NCBI RefSeq assembly: GCF_023072615.1
Contig: NZ_JAKNRW010000001.1
Coordinates: 372,001 to 436,000 of the forward strand
Source of the DNA: Pseudomonas violetae
Lineage (GTDB): Bacteria > Pseudomonadota > Gammaproteobacteria > Pseudomonadales > Pseudomonadaceae
Length of the DNA stretch: 64,000 bases
Direction of reading: 5' to 3'
The position numbers were made by a program, and so were the translations under genes. Positions 26,783-35,410 of the stretch are shown piece after piece. How positions within the stretch are numbered: position 1 is the stretch's first letter; each line of letters starts with the position of its first letter. The notes beneath the pieces were generated by a model. That model saw nothing but the letters and a program-made list of their open reading frames with translations, ran no database searches and was not told the origin of the DNA.

Positions 26783-27437
26783 GCGGCCTCCAAAGCACCC
26801 GCCCGGTCCCGGTGAACGAATTCAGGCTCGCCTGATAAAGATCGAAGCCGGCCGGGTGCTGCATCGCGTTCACTTGGGTCGATTCCAATCGACGGCTTTC
26901 AACGGTACCGAGAATGGGAATGCACGGTTCAGCCCGATCCGGAATTCGAAGGGCGACATTATCCCCACCGTGTACGCTGGCAGCTCATTCGACTGCGCTG
27001 CGATGGAGACCGTCTTCCACGACGTGACCTACGAGCCAGGACCTAAATATTTCCAGAAGACAAAGCTCATCGGGCACAAATATTCCAACGTGCTCGTTAC
27101 CGAGGAGCTGTCTGTTGTCGACCTGTCCACCAAAGCCCTGCGTTCAATGGACATCACCCGCAATGAGCTTATCGACACCGATAAGAACATGTACCCGATA
27201 ACGCGGGGGTGGGCCGAGGCCATTCACGCAGCGGTGCCTGGCGCACAGGGCTTGCGCTGGATCTCGCGGCAGGACGACACGGCAGAAGCTGTTGTGCTGT
27301 TCGGAGACAGGATCGGGCCGCAAGCCCTTGTGGCCCAGGGCCGAAGCTTGGATCTGACAGAAGACGAGGAAGCCTACAACCAGCTGCTGGTCCTAGCAGA
27401 GGTTATTGGTGTGCGGATCGTTCCTAGCAAGGGCTGA
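26775..27437 (+). CDS. RES-domain toxin
   Basis: The 220-residue protein shows the RES arrangement: an early Arg (LHRVHLGRFQ near residues 29-38), NARFSPIRNSKG near 50-61, and the core YAGSSFDCAAMETVFHDV near 68-85 with the catalytic-site Tyr, Ser and Glu region. RES toxins degrade NAD+ and stop growth. Translation is coupled to the antitoxin by overlap. The pair is the addiction module expected on a large plasmid. All recognisable parts are present, so the toxin looks intact. Confidence 0.85.
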   Translation: MVERPPKHPPGPGERIQARLIKIEAGRVLHRVHLGRFQSTAFNGTENGNARFSPIRNSKGDIIPTVYAGSSFDCAAMETVFHDVTYEPGPKYFQKTKLIGHKYSNVLVTEELSVVDLSTKALRSMDITRNELIDTDKNMYPITRGWAEAIHAAVPGAQGLRWISRQDDTAEAVVLFGDRIGPQALVAQGRSLDLTEDEEAYNQLLVLAEVIGVRIVPSKG

Positions 27438-27441
27438 CCAA

Positions 27442-27483
27442 GGTTCTGGCACGCGCTTTTTACCTCAAAAATGTGCTCATCAA
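27442..27483 (+). promoter_or_regulatory. Two-box backbone element before the gene at 27507
   Basis: Box A GGTTCTGGCACG at 27442-27453; box B GCTCATCAA at 27475-27483; spacer 21 bases with CAAAAAT at the minus-10-like position. It begins only five bases after the RES toxin stop. Confidence 0.75.
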
Positions 27484-27506
27484 AACCGAGCACATACGAG
27501 GTCACC

Positions 27507-28247
27507 ATGATTCCATTTACCCTGAGCCCTACCGGCGCCGCCACACACTTCACCCGGTTCGAGGTTCAGCGTTGTATCCGCATCGTCAACCAAGATGGTG
27601 AATACCTGCTGCCGATCGATGCTCGCCAGGACGAGTCCACTCTGGAGCCGATCAAGAGCGTCACAATCCTCCCTCCACTGTTCAATGCCCACCTGATCCA
27701 AACTGAAAAGGACGGTGTCCAGTACGCGGTGATGGCCGCATCCACCGGCGAGCTCTACAAACAAGCCTCGGAAGCCGCAGCAGACGACTACAGCTGCTTT
27801 TTCAGCCCCGACTCGTATGCCGGTATTTCGTGGAGGGTGCTGGGGTTCGTCTCCGCCAATCCGGAAACGGGAGTGCAACTGAACATCGGTGACGACGAAG
27901 CTGCCGTACGGGCGATCGGGGGTGCATTCCAGTCGATGCTGGAGGTCTGCAACCAACAAGCCGCCGAGACGACACAAGGCACGGTGCGGGTCGTTGTCGA
28001 CATCACACGTGGCGCCATCCACGAGGTCTACGCCACTCAGCCGGTCGACATCGTATTCCTCAGCACCGACGAGGATGACATCGATGAGTCACAGAGCGAC
28101 AACGGCTACCGAACGCCGAATGAAGAACCAGTGGCGTTGTGGATGCAGGGGTACAACGCGTGCAACGTCGAGCCTGGTGAAGTCGCGGCCAACGCCGAAC
28201 ACCTCGAGCACTATTTCTTCGAGTACACCCGTGCGAACCGTGCGTAA
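27507..28247 (+). CDS. RCIRI-family paralogue, both modules present
   Basis: GAGG precedes the ATG at 27507. The 246-residue product has the N-terminal module (FTRFEVQRCIRIV, LPIDARQDESTLEP, GISWRVLGFVS, AVRAIGGAFQSML) and the C-terminal module (VRVVVDITRGAIHEVYATQPVDIVFLS, EEPVALW, LEHYFFEY). Of the five relatives it is the most complete and bridges the N-only (13474) and C-only (24431) members. The function is unknown; it is likely cytosolic, as there is no signal or membrane segment. Confidence 0.76.
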   Translation: MIPFTLSPTGAATHFTRFEVQRCIRIVNQDGEYLLPIDARQDESTLEPIKSVTILPPLFNAHLIQTEKDGVQYAVMAASTGELYKQASEAAADDYSCFFSPDSYAGISWRVLGFVSANPETGVQLNIGDDEAAVRAIGGAFQSMLEVCNQQAAETTQGTVRVVVDITRGAIHEVYATQPVDIVFLSTDEDDIDESQSDNGYRTPNEEPVALWMQGYNACNVEPGEVAANAEHLEHYFFEYTRANRA

Positions 28248-28268
28248 AAATCCCCCCCCTAACTGACC

Positions 28269-28291
28269 AAAGCCCCGTTTACTGGGGCTTT
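28269..28291 (+). terminator. Rho-independent terminator
   Basis: AAAGCCCC and GGGGCTTT around GTTTACT, 21 bases past the stop at 28247. Confidence 0.85.
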
Positions 28292-28406
28292 GTGCATTCC
28301 TGGGCGCCAGAACCCCCCTGACGATTTGCCAACGGCTTTCTAACCCCTACCCAATCACTGATACTCCCCGCACCGCAGCGCTCAACGTGTTGGGATTTCT
28401 TGAGTG

Positions 28407-29681
28407 ATGGAGCACATGAAAGCACTGGCCAGCAGCACCCGGGCCAAATCAGGGCGGACGCCCTTCAAGCCCCGCCACGTCATAAAGTTCACCGGGTACC
28501 GAACCTGGTCCGAGCACGTCGTCGCTTTTCAACGATATGTCGAGGAAGACCTAGACCAGCAGCGTGACGCCGCGCTGTTGGAGTGGGCGGGATTTGAGAA
28601 CCGCCCAGCGGGCGACCTCCCATACTTGATTAACCTCGATCTAAAGGCCTATAGGGAGCAGCGCGCCCGGGACGCTGAGGGAGAAGAACCGCCACGGCAC
28701 CTGTTCGCCCTCGATGTCGAAGATCTACTCGAATTCACGAGCGATGATATTCGCGCCGCTTGGGCGTTTCGCCGCCACTGTTGCGGATCGAATGAAGTCG
28801 CTGCCGAGCTCTACGCCCTGTATCGGGTTCTGAATGGCGACGACGAGTTCTATGCCGGCGCCACCACCTATCTGGGTCATCCTGAAGTCATGGCCATCTT
28901 CGCCGAGCTGGAGGGCGAAGAGCAGACTGTTCAGGTGGACTACTCACTTCCGGGCGCGCCGCACGATGCAGTGGCCTCTGTGGAGACTGATCCGGTACCG
29001 AGTGCGGGGCTGAGTCTGGCCTACGTGCGAGAGTTGAACATGGAGGGGTTGAAGGCTGCTTGGGCTAACCGGCCGGAGAGCTTCGCCTCCCTGGAGGCCG
29101 CCGCCGAGACATTGGCCATTCTTCGATCCCTCAACTCGGCAGATCCAGCGCGCCCAAGTTTCAGGCACATGATGCAGCACCAACTCGTTCAAGACCTGGA
29201 AGATTCCCTGCCCTCGGAACTGCAGGCCGCAGCGCCATCACCGAGCATTGAGCTTGAACTGCTACGCGCTGATCGCCGGACAGTACGCACTCAGGTATCA
29301 GTGATTCGCCCTGGGCAGGGAAATTTCAGAGCCGCAGTGCTGGAACGGTACGGCGGAGAGTGCTGTATCACCGGATGCCGGATCGACACTCTGCTCGAGG
29401 CCGCGCACATCATCCCCTATCGCGGTGACCAGTCGGATGATCCAACCAACGGCCTGCTCCTGCGAGTGGACCTCCACCGGCTCTTCGATGCGCACCTGGT
29501 GTCGATCCACCCCACCACGCTCACCGTTGAGGTGGCCACGGCACTGGAAGACGCTGGGTACCAGGCGTACCACGGAAAACGCCTGTTCGCATTCAGTCCC
29601 AAACCTAGGATTCTATTCCTTGAGACCCACTTCTCGGCGTTCAATGCCCAGCGGGGAACTGGGGTATCCCCTCAGAAGTGA
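28407..29681 (+). CDS. HNH endonuclease-domain protein, 424 aa
   Basis: The C-terminal third carries an HNH_2-type nuclease domain: CCITGCRIDTLLEAAHIIPY at about residues 319-338, then NGLLLRVDLHRLFDAHLV, giving the H-N-H metal and catalytic residues and the flanking Cys pair. The N-terminal 300 residues are acidic and unrecognised, with repeated Leu-Ala helices. Such proteins are found in mobile elements as nicking or restriction-type nucleases. The start is set at ATG 28407; ATG 28416 is possible. It has no clear two-box element. A box-A-like string upstream (28304-28315) points the other way. Confidence 0.78.
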   Translation: MEHMKALASSTRAKSGRTPFKPRHVIKFTGYRTWSEHVVAFQRYVEEDLDQQRDAALLEWAGFENRPAGDLPYLINLDLKAYREQRARDAEGEEPPRHLFALDVEDLLEFTSDDIRAAWAFRRHCCGSNEVAAELYALYRVLNGDDEFYAGATTYLGHPEVMAIFAELEGEEQTVQVDYSLPGAPHDAVASVETDPVPSAGLSLAYVRELNMEGLKAAWANRPESFASLEAAAETLAILRSLNSADPARPSFRHMMQHQLVQDLEDSLPSELQAAAPSPSIELELLRADRRTVRTQVSVIRPGQGNFRAAVLERYGGECCITGCRIDTLLEAAHIIPYRGDQSDDPTNGLLLRVDLHRLFDAHLVSIHPTTLTVEVATALEDAGYQAYHGKRLFAFSPKPRILFLETHFSAFNAQRGTGVSPQK

Positions 29682-29803
29682 GGAAGTGAACCGGACATAT
29701 TCCCCGGGCCAAATGTTCGGATCGCTACCCGAATCAATGCCGCGCATGGGAGAACGCCCCTCCGGCTCATCACTGCAAGCTATCCGGATTATTCCTTGCG
29801 CGT

Positions 29804-29845
29804 GGTTCTGGCACTGCCTGTCAGGCCTCAATCTATCCCCCATCG
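29804..29845 (+). promoter_or_regulatory. Two-box backbone element upstream of the zinc-ribbon gene
   Basis: Box A GGTTCTGGCACT at 29804-29815; box B CCCCCATCG at 29837-29845. It is 70 bases before an in-frame ATG at 29874 but 205 before the favoured start at 30009. Confidence 0.55.
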
Positions 29846-30008
29846 TTGCTGCAATGCACCCCGAGCACGCTTGATGGGGCGTTGCCGGCGTGAGCATTGG
29901 AGCGCCACACCAAATGCCCAAATGCTTCGAATCCAGGCTCAGCGGCTGTTCAAGCGGTGGGTAACCAACAGCCCGTTTCAGCCAAATACCATTGATAGGT
30001 CCAAGCGA

Positions 30009-30254
30009 ATGAACCACCCCCAAATCAAGGCAGCCACCAAAATTCGAGGCGTGAAACCGATCACCGATCACGCCTACATCAATCACTCGAACGGGTTTAT
30101 CTGCCCTTGGTGCAGCTCCCAAAACGTTACCTTCTCAGGTGTGGACATCACCTTTGGGGGCGACTTCATTGCGCAGGCTACTTCTTGCGATGACTGCGAG
30201 ACGAAGTGGGAAACGATCTACACCCTTAGTGGTTACGGCGCGAAGGCGCACTGA
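30009..30254 (+). CDS. Small zinc-ribbon protein, 81 aa
   Basis: The product contains CPWC (residues about 35-38) and CDDC (about 62-65), a classic four-Cys zinc ribbon, with a basic N-terminus. Function is unknown; nucleic-acid or protein binding is typical. An in-frame ATG at 29874 would give 126 residues and sit at the standard distance from the two-box element, so the longer form cannot be excluded. It is followed after 17 bases by the 88-aa gene, probably in one unit. Confidence 0.62.
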   Translation: MNHPQIKAATKIRGVKPITDHAYINHSNGFICPWCSSQNVTFSGVDITFGGDFIAQATSCDDCETKWETIYTLSGYGAKAH

Positions 30255-30271
30255 AGAAAAGGAGAGTATCG

Positions 30272-30538
30272 ATGGGACAAACCGACCCCAACCAATCTGC
30301 TGAAAAGCTGATCGGACAGCGCGCAGCCGTAAACGGCGGCTACAAGGCAAGTACGGTGCGGGTAGCGGAAGGAAAAATCGGCCTCGTGACCGCTACTTAC
30401 AACCATGCGCAGTGTGCCGAAACAAAGGCAGAGATTGCGCGCCGTGTCGCCGCGCTCTGGAACCTTGCCATTGGAATCTCAACAGCGGAGCTCGAAGCAT
30501 TGGACGCGTCAGGGTTCAGGCTCCGCAAGAAGAAATGA
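30272..30538 (+). CDS. Hypothetical protein, 88 aa
   Basis: AGGAGA precedes the ATG at 30272. It has a short beta-rich part (STVRVAEGKIGLVTATYN) and a helical part (CAETKAEIARRVAALWNLA). The ending is basic (RLRKKK). No family is recognised. Confidence 0.58.
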   Translation: MGQTDPNQSAEKLIGQRAAVNGGYKASTVRVAEGKIGLVTATYNHAQCAETKAEIARRVAALWNLAIGISTAELEALDASGFRLRKKK

Positions 30539-30572
30539 ACCGTAGATCTGCTGGCAGTTCTCTTTGCCAATG

Positions 30573-30614
30573 GCTTCCGGCACGCACTAGCCACGGCGAT
30601 AGTCACTCCAACGA
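30573..30614 (+). promoter_or_regulatory. Two-box backbone element before the CxxC-repeat gene
   Basis: Box A GCTTCCGGCACG at 30573-30584; box B CTCCAACGA at 30606-30614. A 24-codon frame starts at 30628 and overlaps the next start codon at 30692, so it may be a leader peptide. Confidence 0.5.
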
Positions 30615-30691
30615 AACAGCCGGGGCGATGAGTTCGATTCACCCGGCAGCGAGCCCGACCCCCAGTCAGCAAAATGTAGGAACCATCAACC

Positions 30692-31117
30692 ATGCAGATT
30701 GAACCGATCACCGAAATTGACGTTTACCGGGCCACCCTGGCGGCCTGCGTGAAGGCCGAGGCCAGCGAGCAGACGCAACTGGCGCAAGTATTGCGGGCCT
30801 GGGTCGATGCCTCCCCGTTCGGCGGCTGCCCGGCTTGTGACGGTCGCGCACCATGGCGCAACGAGCCGCAGTGCCAGACCTGCGCGGGTGATGGATTTCT
30901 ACCGGTCGCCAAGATCAATCCACCTGCTGACAGGTTCGATAGGCTGTGTGGGTGCGCGCTGATTGATATTTGGCCCAGTGAGGAAGCCCGCTTTCGGATT
31001 TGGACCATCGCCTATCAGCAGGACTACAAGCGGAAAGTGGTCAATAACGGTCGCCAAGTGATCCCCGATGTGGACTGCCAGAAATGCGGCGGTACCGGCG
31101 AAATCTCGGCTACCTAA
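30692..31117 (+). CDS. Protein with DnaJ-like CxxC zinc motifs, 141 aa
   Basis: Three Cys-pair motifs are visible: CPACDGR near residue 46, CQTCAGDGF near 59 and CQKCGGTGE near 130. The CxxCxGxG pattern is that of DnaJ zinc fingers and related phage proteins. It probably binds two zinc ions with the first and last pairs around a helical centre. No J-domain is present, so it is not a chaperone DnaJ. It is preceded by the two-box element and a possible leader peptide. Confidence 0.66.
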   Translation: MQIEPITEIDVYRATLAACVKAEASEQTQLAQVLRAWVDASPFGGCPACDGRAPWRNEPQCQTCAGDGFLPVAKINPPADRFDRLCGCALIDIWPSEEARFRIWTIAYQQDYKRKVVNNGRQVIPDVDCQKCGGTGEISAT

Positions 31118-31138
31118 CCCACATCCAGTCGGCGCCGG

Positions 31139-31152
31139 CCACGGAACCGTGG
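31139..31152. other. Short perfect palindrome before the 91-aa gene
   Basis: CCACGGAACCGTGG lies between the genes ending at 31117 and starting at 31200. A poor box-A-like string (GGCGCCGGCCACG) overlaps it at the usual distance from the start codon. Confidence 0.4.
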
Positions 31153-31199
31153 GACGGCCCAAACACCACACTCCAAAACGATCAAAACAGGTCTGATAA

Positions 31200-31475
31200 A
31201 TGAACAACGCAGATGCCGCACTCAACCTTGAGCTTGTAACCAGCGACCATGGCTTCCACGATTACGATGTGGTCGGCCACCCCGCCCTGCGTCGTGCCTG
31301 CGTGCCACTGGACATTCGCAAGGGCGAGCTCTTTAACGTCTACCACGGCGAGAGCAGTAAATCCGGCGCGAAATGGCTGGGTAACCTGAAACTGTCGCTG
31401 GAAGCTTGGCTTTCAACTCAAGCTGCAGTGCACCAGGCCCAAGCGGCCAACCCTGCATTGACCAAGACCCAATAA
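31200..31475 (+). CDS. Hypothetical protein, 91 aa
   Basis: The ATG at 31200 has no strong ribosome site. The protein is small and soluble (GELFNVYHGESSKSGAKWLGNLKLSLEAWL). No family is recognised. It is 23 bases before the DUF4262 gene, likely the same unit. Confidence 0.52.
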   Translation: MNNADAALNLELVTSDHGFHDYDVVGHPALRRACVPLDIRKGELFNVYHGESSKSGAKWLGNLKLSLEAWLSTQAAVHQAQAANPALTKTQ

Positions 31476-31498
31476 CACGGAGAGCCCCAGGAGGCATT

Positions 31499-32182
31499 AT
31501 GTTGGAACTCACCGCCACCCCAGCGCAACTGGCCGAAGTCAAACTGCTCGTGCCGCAGATCGATCAGCGCATCAATGCATTCCAGTTGGACACCATTGCT
31601 TCCAATCTGGACTTTTTGCTTACTCCGGACGTGACTGTCCGCCAGTACCTGCACCTCCTCGTCAGCTCGGGCACCGCCAGCGCTGACGAACTGGTAAAAA
31701 TCGTTCGCACAGTCCGAATGACACAGCTGCGCCCGCGCATGGATGCCGCCGTAGACCGCGCTATCGAACAACATGGTTACGCGGTCCAGTCTGTCTTTGC
31801 ACAGGACGATAAGCCGGCATTCGCATACACCATAGGCCTCTCCGAGGAGGTAGGATTCGAATTGATGGCTCTTGCGGGCTACGACCATTTACTACTCGCC
31901 CACGTGGTAGGTTCCTATGCTGATCTGGCGAAAGCGCACGAACACATCGAGCAGGAGCGCAACGACGTAAATGAGATGGCTGCGACACCCGGTTACGGCG
32001 TGCGTACCAAATGCATTCCAATCGAGGCACGAGTGGCCACCGCAGACTTCGTGAAGCAAACCCGGGGCGACGTCGTGCGCGTTTACCAAATCCTCATAGC
32101 GGACAAGAACAACCTGTTTCCCGGCGAACAGGGTTACAGCAAAACTTGGCCACAACCGAGGCTCCCGCGCCCACTGGACTAG
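31499..32182 (+). CDS. DUF4262-like protein, 227 aa
   Basis: AGGAGG precedes the ATG at 31499. The second half (residues about 90-220) contains the DUF4262 hallmark: DKPAFAYTIGLSEEVGFELMALA, then a long helical section and VYQILIADKNNLFPGE. The family is widespread in phages and plasmids and has no known function. The N-terminal 85 residues are an extra helical part not usual for DUF4262. Confidence 0.72.
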   Translation: MLELTATPAQLAEVKLLVPQIDQRINAFQLDTIASNLDFLLTPDVTVRQYLHLLVSSGTASADELVKIVRTVRMTQLRPRMDAAVDRAIEQHGYAVQSVFAQDDKPAFAYTIGLSEEVGFELMALAGYDHLLLAHVVGSYADLAKAHEHIEQERNDVNEMAATPGYGVRTKCIPIEARVATADFVKQTRGDVVRVYQILIADKNNLFPGEQGYSKTWPQPRLPRPLD

Positions 32183-32197
32183 AACACTCGCGAATCT

Positions 32198-32216
32198 GAG
32201 GTGATTACGTCACCTC
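32198..32216. terminator. Perfect palindrome after the DUF4262 gene, weak terminator
   Basis: GAGGTGATTACGTCACCTC is a perfect 7-base-stem palindrome 16 bases past the stop, but with no T-run. Confidence 0.4.
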
Positions 32217-32417
32217 TCGGCCTCCAGGTGTTTCAGGGCCTTCGTCCGGAACCCAACCGAGCGTGCCCTGTAACCTAGGACGTGCTGTCCCTTGAGGTCT
32301 GGCGGCTACCTTCGATGGCCGCGCCCGAACCTTGGGAATGACATTGGTTTCCTCACTCCTCCCCCCTCCCCACACGCAATAGCGCCTCTCCTCACCTAGA
32401 GATTTTTTCAAGGAGCA

Positions 32418-32459
32418 GATGGTGGCACGCGTCTGCCGATCTCAAAATCTCCACATCAG
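32418..32459 (+). promoter_or_regulatory. Two-box backbone element before the methyltransferase
   Basis: Box A GATGGTGGCACG (nine of twelve match) at 32418-32429; box B CCACATCAG at 32451-32459; spacer 21 bases with CAAAAT at the minus-10-like position; 96 bases to the start. Confidence 0.5.
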
Positions 32460-32513
32460 ATCAATTTACAACGCCCTATTGAAACCCTGCCGTGAGGTGG
32501 GTGAGGAAACCAG

Positions 32514-33437
32514 ATGGCCAAGATTTCGAAAGATGCAGCGAATCGGCACAAGCGTGCACTTGATCTCGTTCACAGTGACAAGCACCTCACGCTCGATGAT
32601 CGCTTCTACATCCTGGAAAACTTCCACGAAGCCGCTACAAATTTGAACGGTTTGGCCGGCGCGTTCTTCACTCCCGAAGGCCTGGCTCGAGATTTTTCAA
32701 TAGAGGTTGGGCGCTGCAAGTCGATGATTGATCTTTGCGCTGGGATCGGCCGCCTCGCGTTTGCCTGCCGCGAGAGCGCGCAGCGCATCGTCTGTGTGGA
32801 ACAGAACCCTGAGTATGCTGCCGTCGGGATGCGTGTAATGCCAGACGCTGAGTGGATCGTGGGCGATGTGTTCGCGATCGACGAAATCGGCCATTTCGAC
32901 TGGGCGATCTCCAACCCGCCGTTTGGCGCGATCAAAACGGGCTCTTCGTTCAAAGGTGCCTACACCGGCGCACGCTTTGAATACAAGCTGATCGAACTGG
33001 CAAGCCAGATCGCTGACAACGGCGCGTTTATTATTCCCCAGTCCTCAGCGCCATTCCGCTACTCGGGGGTTAGAGGCTACCGGGCGGAGATGGACAGGGA
33101 GTGTGAAAAGTTTGTTTCCCAAACTGGCATCGTGATGGGCAATAACTGTGGCATCGACACGGCACTCTACAAGGATGAATGGCATGGAGTCAGTCCTGTG
33201 TGTGAGGTTGTCGTGTGTGACTATTCTGAGGTTGCCGAGTCGGCTGTGCAGGTACAGTCCACAATCCCGGCGCCGGCGGAAATCCCCACACCCGCCAAAG
33301 TTCACATCCCTACAGTGATTCAAAAGCCAGCCGCAGTTCATGTACAAACTGAGGCCAGGAAGGCCCCCGCGATAAAAAGGACCGTCGCTAAGCCGACCGT
33401 TCAGGTACTTCAACTCAGCCTCTTCGACGCGGCGTAG
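32514..33437 (+). CDS. N6-adenine DNA methyltransferase-like protein
   Basis: The 307-residue product has a FFTPEGLA block near residue 51, the SAM-binding motif MIDLCAGIGRLAF near 71-83, and the catalytic SNPPFG near 133-138, the NPPF/Y motif of N6-adenine methyltransferases. About 60 residues at the C-terminus are Pro/Ala/Val-rich linkers and look disordered. The target sequence is not visible. No restriction endonuclease is adjacent, so it is probably an orphan methylase, as is common on plasmids and phages. Confidence 0.8.
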   Translation: MAKISKDAANRHKRALDLVHSDKHLTLDDRFYILENFHEAATNLNGLAGAFFTPEGLARDFSIEVGRCKSMIDLCAGIGRLAFACRESAQRIVCVEQNPEYAAVGMRVMPDAEWIVGDVFAIDEIGHFDWAISNPPFGAIKTGSSFKGAYTGARFEYKLIELASQIADNGAFIIPQSSAPFRYSGVRGYRAEMDRECEKFVSQTGIVMGNNCGIDTALYKDEWHGVSPVCEVVVCDYSEVAESAVQVQSTIPAPAEIPTPAKVHIPTVIQKPAAVHVQTEARKAPAIKRTVAKPTVQVLQLSLFDAA

Positions 33438-33578
33438 GCAACTCGAGCAATCTCTGCTGGCGCATCCCAGTGAAGGATGCCCCGCAGCGGGTTGCCCGGC
33501 CCTAAGCCAATTCCCAATGCCGGTTTTGACTGGCCCATCCACCATCCCGCGTCAGCCTGTCCTCATCACCGGTTCGCT

Positions 33579-33620
33579 GGTTCTGGCGCAATCGCCAACC
33601 CACCAGACCGCAAGCCTCAC
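33579..33620 (+). promoter_or_regulatory. Two-box backbone element before the gene at 33642
   Basis: Box A GGTTCTGGCGCA at 33579-33590; box B AAGCCTCAC at 33612-33620 is weak; 63 bases from box A to the ATG. Confidence 0.6.
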
Positions 33621-33641
33621 CTTTTACCAATGGAGCAAGGC

Positions 33642-34469
33642 ATGTACTCACCTGCAGAAATCGAACAGAGAGTGGAGCAGCTGGAAAGGCGCCTGATCGC
33701 CGAGCGCGAGGGTTCCGAGGCTTTGAAGGGCATGATGAACGCCGCCTGTGCCCGGCTGGAACTTGAGCGTGACGCCGCGCTGGCTGCCCTCAAGGCTATT
33801 CAGGTGGCGAAGCCATCCGTGAAGTTGACGGTCGTTTATCGAAGCGGTGAAGGTCAGGAACCTCTGGTGGCCTTCAGTCCGGACTTCGCCCACTACTACG
33901 ACCGTCTGGCGCCAGGTACGGAGGTTTCGCTGTACGCGGAGCCATCAGCAACTCGGTTCCGAGATGAGGGGGTGGCCAACCTGGTGTTTCCGACCATGCT
34001 CCGAAAAATGTGGTCTGGAGGCGAGGTGCAGGCATGGCTTAAACACCAGGGGCCGCTATACGCGTGGCCAGCTCCGCAACGACCAGCATTCCAAATCCGG
34101 GTAGCACCATGGATGCTGGAGTGCTTCGGCGCCGATATCGCGAGTGATGAACAAGAGCGCAACGCTCGGTTTCTAGAAGAGGCGCTCGAGCTAGTGCAGG
34201 CCTGCGGCGCGAGCGCCGGGGAAGCACACGAGCTCGTTGATTACGTATTCGGCCGCGCCTTGGAGGAGCGAGTGCAGGAAGTCGGGGGCGTAATGGTCAC
34301 TCTAGCGGCGCTATGCCTCGCGCACGGTATGGACATGCACCAGGCGGGCGAGATCGAGCTCGACCGAATTAATCAGCCCGAGGTGATAGATCGAATCAGG
34401 AAAAAGCAGCAGTCAAAGCCTGCGTTTGGACCCCTACCTGGCTCGTACCCCGATCGCAACCCGTCGTAG
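33642..34469 (+). CDS. Hypothetical protein with MazG-like C-terminal helices
   Basis: GGAG precedes the ATG at 33642. The 275-residue product opens with a coiled coil (EIEQRVEQLERRLIAEREG). The last 110 residues (NARFLEEALELVQACG, RVQEVGGVMVTLAALCLAHG, EIELDRINQPEVIDRI) follow the EEALE-x-EVGD pattern of all-alpha MazG-type NTP pyrophosphohydrolases. That family hydrolyses NTPs to NMPs and is frequent in phages. The match is by helix pattern only; the usual ExxE and ExxD metal ligands are partly preserved. Confidence 0.62.
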   Translation: MYSPAEIEQRVEQLERRLIAEREGSEALKGMMNAACARLELERDAALAALKAIQVAKPSVKLTVVYRSGEGQEPLVAFSPDFAHYYDRLAPGTEVSLYAEPSATRFRDEGVANLVFPTMLRKMWSGGEVQAWLKHQGPLYAWPAPQRPAFQIRVAPWMLECFGADIASDEQERNARFLEEALELVQACGASAGEAHELVDYVFGRALEERVQEVGGVMVTLAALCLAHGMDMHQAGEIELDRINQPEVIDRIRKKQQSKPAFGPLPGSYPDRNPS

Positions 34470-34538
34470 GTATTGCGGGGGTGATCGGCCCGGCTGAGGT
34501 TAGGGGAAAGACCTAGGGGTGGGTATGGAATCTAGCGT

Positions 34539-34560
34539 CCCCGGCCTATTCGGCCCGGGG
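34539..34560. terminator. Bidirectional terminator between convergent genes
   Basis: CCCCGG and CCGGGG pair around CCTATTCGGC between the plus gene ending 34469 and the minus gene ending 34574. No long T-run. Confidence 0.55.
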
Positions 34561-34573
34561 ATAGCACAGGGCT

Positions 34574-35260
34574 CTACGGGTTACCGGAACGCCTGAGAGC
34601 TGCCGGACCAAACGGGGAATAAAGCTGCAGCCCATCGACCGTCCATTGCTGGGCTTGGTCAAAATCGGTGGTGCTGTAGCAGATGTGATGATTGTCCATC
34701 GGGTCAACGACCAGGTAGGCGCCATGCTTGCCTGCGCTCTGGCTCAATTCCTTGGCAGCAATTGGCGCCAGGGCGGCGCGGAACTGATCAATGTACTCCC
34801 CCCGGGTTGAGCCCCAGCGGTTTACCAGGCACTGATCATCCGGCTCAAGGCCAGCGTCCCCGCGCTCATCATTTGGTTCACCGGGCACCATGAAGAACTC
34901 GCGCTCTATCGCCTGCAACAACTCAGAGAAGTGCCTGAGGTTGCTCAGGTTGTTCGTAAGCGTCGGAAGCACCCTGGACTGCTCACCAATCCCGAAAGCC
35001 TCGTAGATCGCGCTACGCTCGGCCTCAAGCTCAGCAATCCTTGCTGCATCAGCCACTCGGCTCTGCTGGTGGTGGGAGAGCGGGATGAGCCCTTCGCCCT
35101 CAGCAACGCCTACCTGGCCCGCACCTAAGCGCCATCGGACGTTTCCACTGCAAGTCGAGTCATACCACGCCAGTGGCTGCAGCTGACCACCCACCGACGT
35201 GTGCGGATCTGGGAGGGCCGTCGTTTCTTCAGTGAGCTCACGCCCCTGCGGTGAATTCAT
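34574..35260 (-). CDS. Hypothetical phage-type protein, 228 aa
   Basis: The start is set at the ATG at 35260 with AGAGG upstream; 35317 would add 19 residues. Residues about 65-110 are a charged helix (DAARIAELEAERSAIYEAFG), and the C-terminus is acidic with aromatic residues. Layout and composition resemble the variable Ea22/ead-type proteins of lambdoid and pseudomonad phages, a weak resemblance only. Confidence 0.55.
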   Translation of the reverse strand: MNSPQGRELTEETTALPDPHTSVGGQLQPLAWYDSTCSGNVRWRLGAGQVGVAEGEGLIPLSHHQQSRVADAARIAELEAERSAIYEAFGIGEQSRVLPTLTNNLSNLRHFSELLQAIEREFFMVPGEPNDERGDAGLEPDDQCLVNRWGSTRGEYIDQFRAALAPIAAKELSQSAGKHGAYLVVDPMDNHHICYSTTDFDQAQQWTVDGLQLYSPFGPAALRRSGNP

Positions 35261-35410
35261 CGTGGTCGAACCTCTAACTTGTAGGAGATGGCCGGGCAGG
35301 AAACTGTTCCAACCCACACAGCTAGTGGGCTGAAACTATGATGCCTACGTTCGGATACCTAGCAAGTCAAAACGCCAGTACGAAATTCAGATGCGGCGTC
35401 CGCCACACTT

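Noticed and set aside
28304..28315. Reverse-oriented box A (GGTTCTGGCGCC) between genes
   Set aside because: No box B at 21 bases and it points into a terminator.
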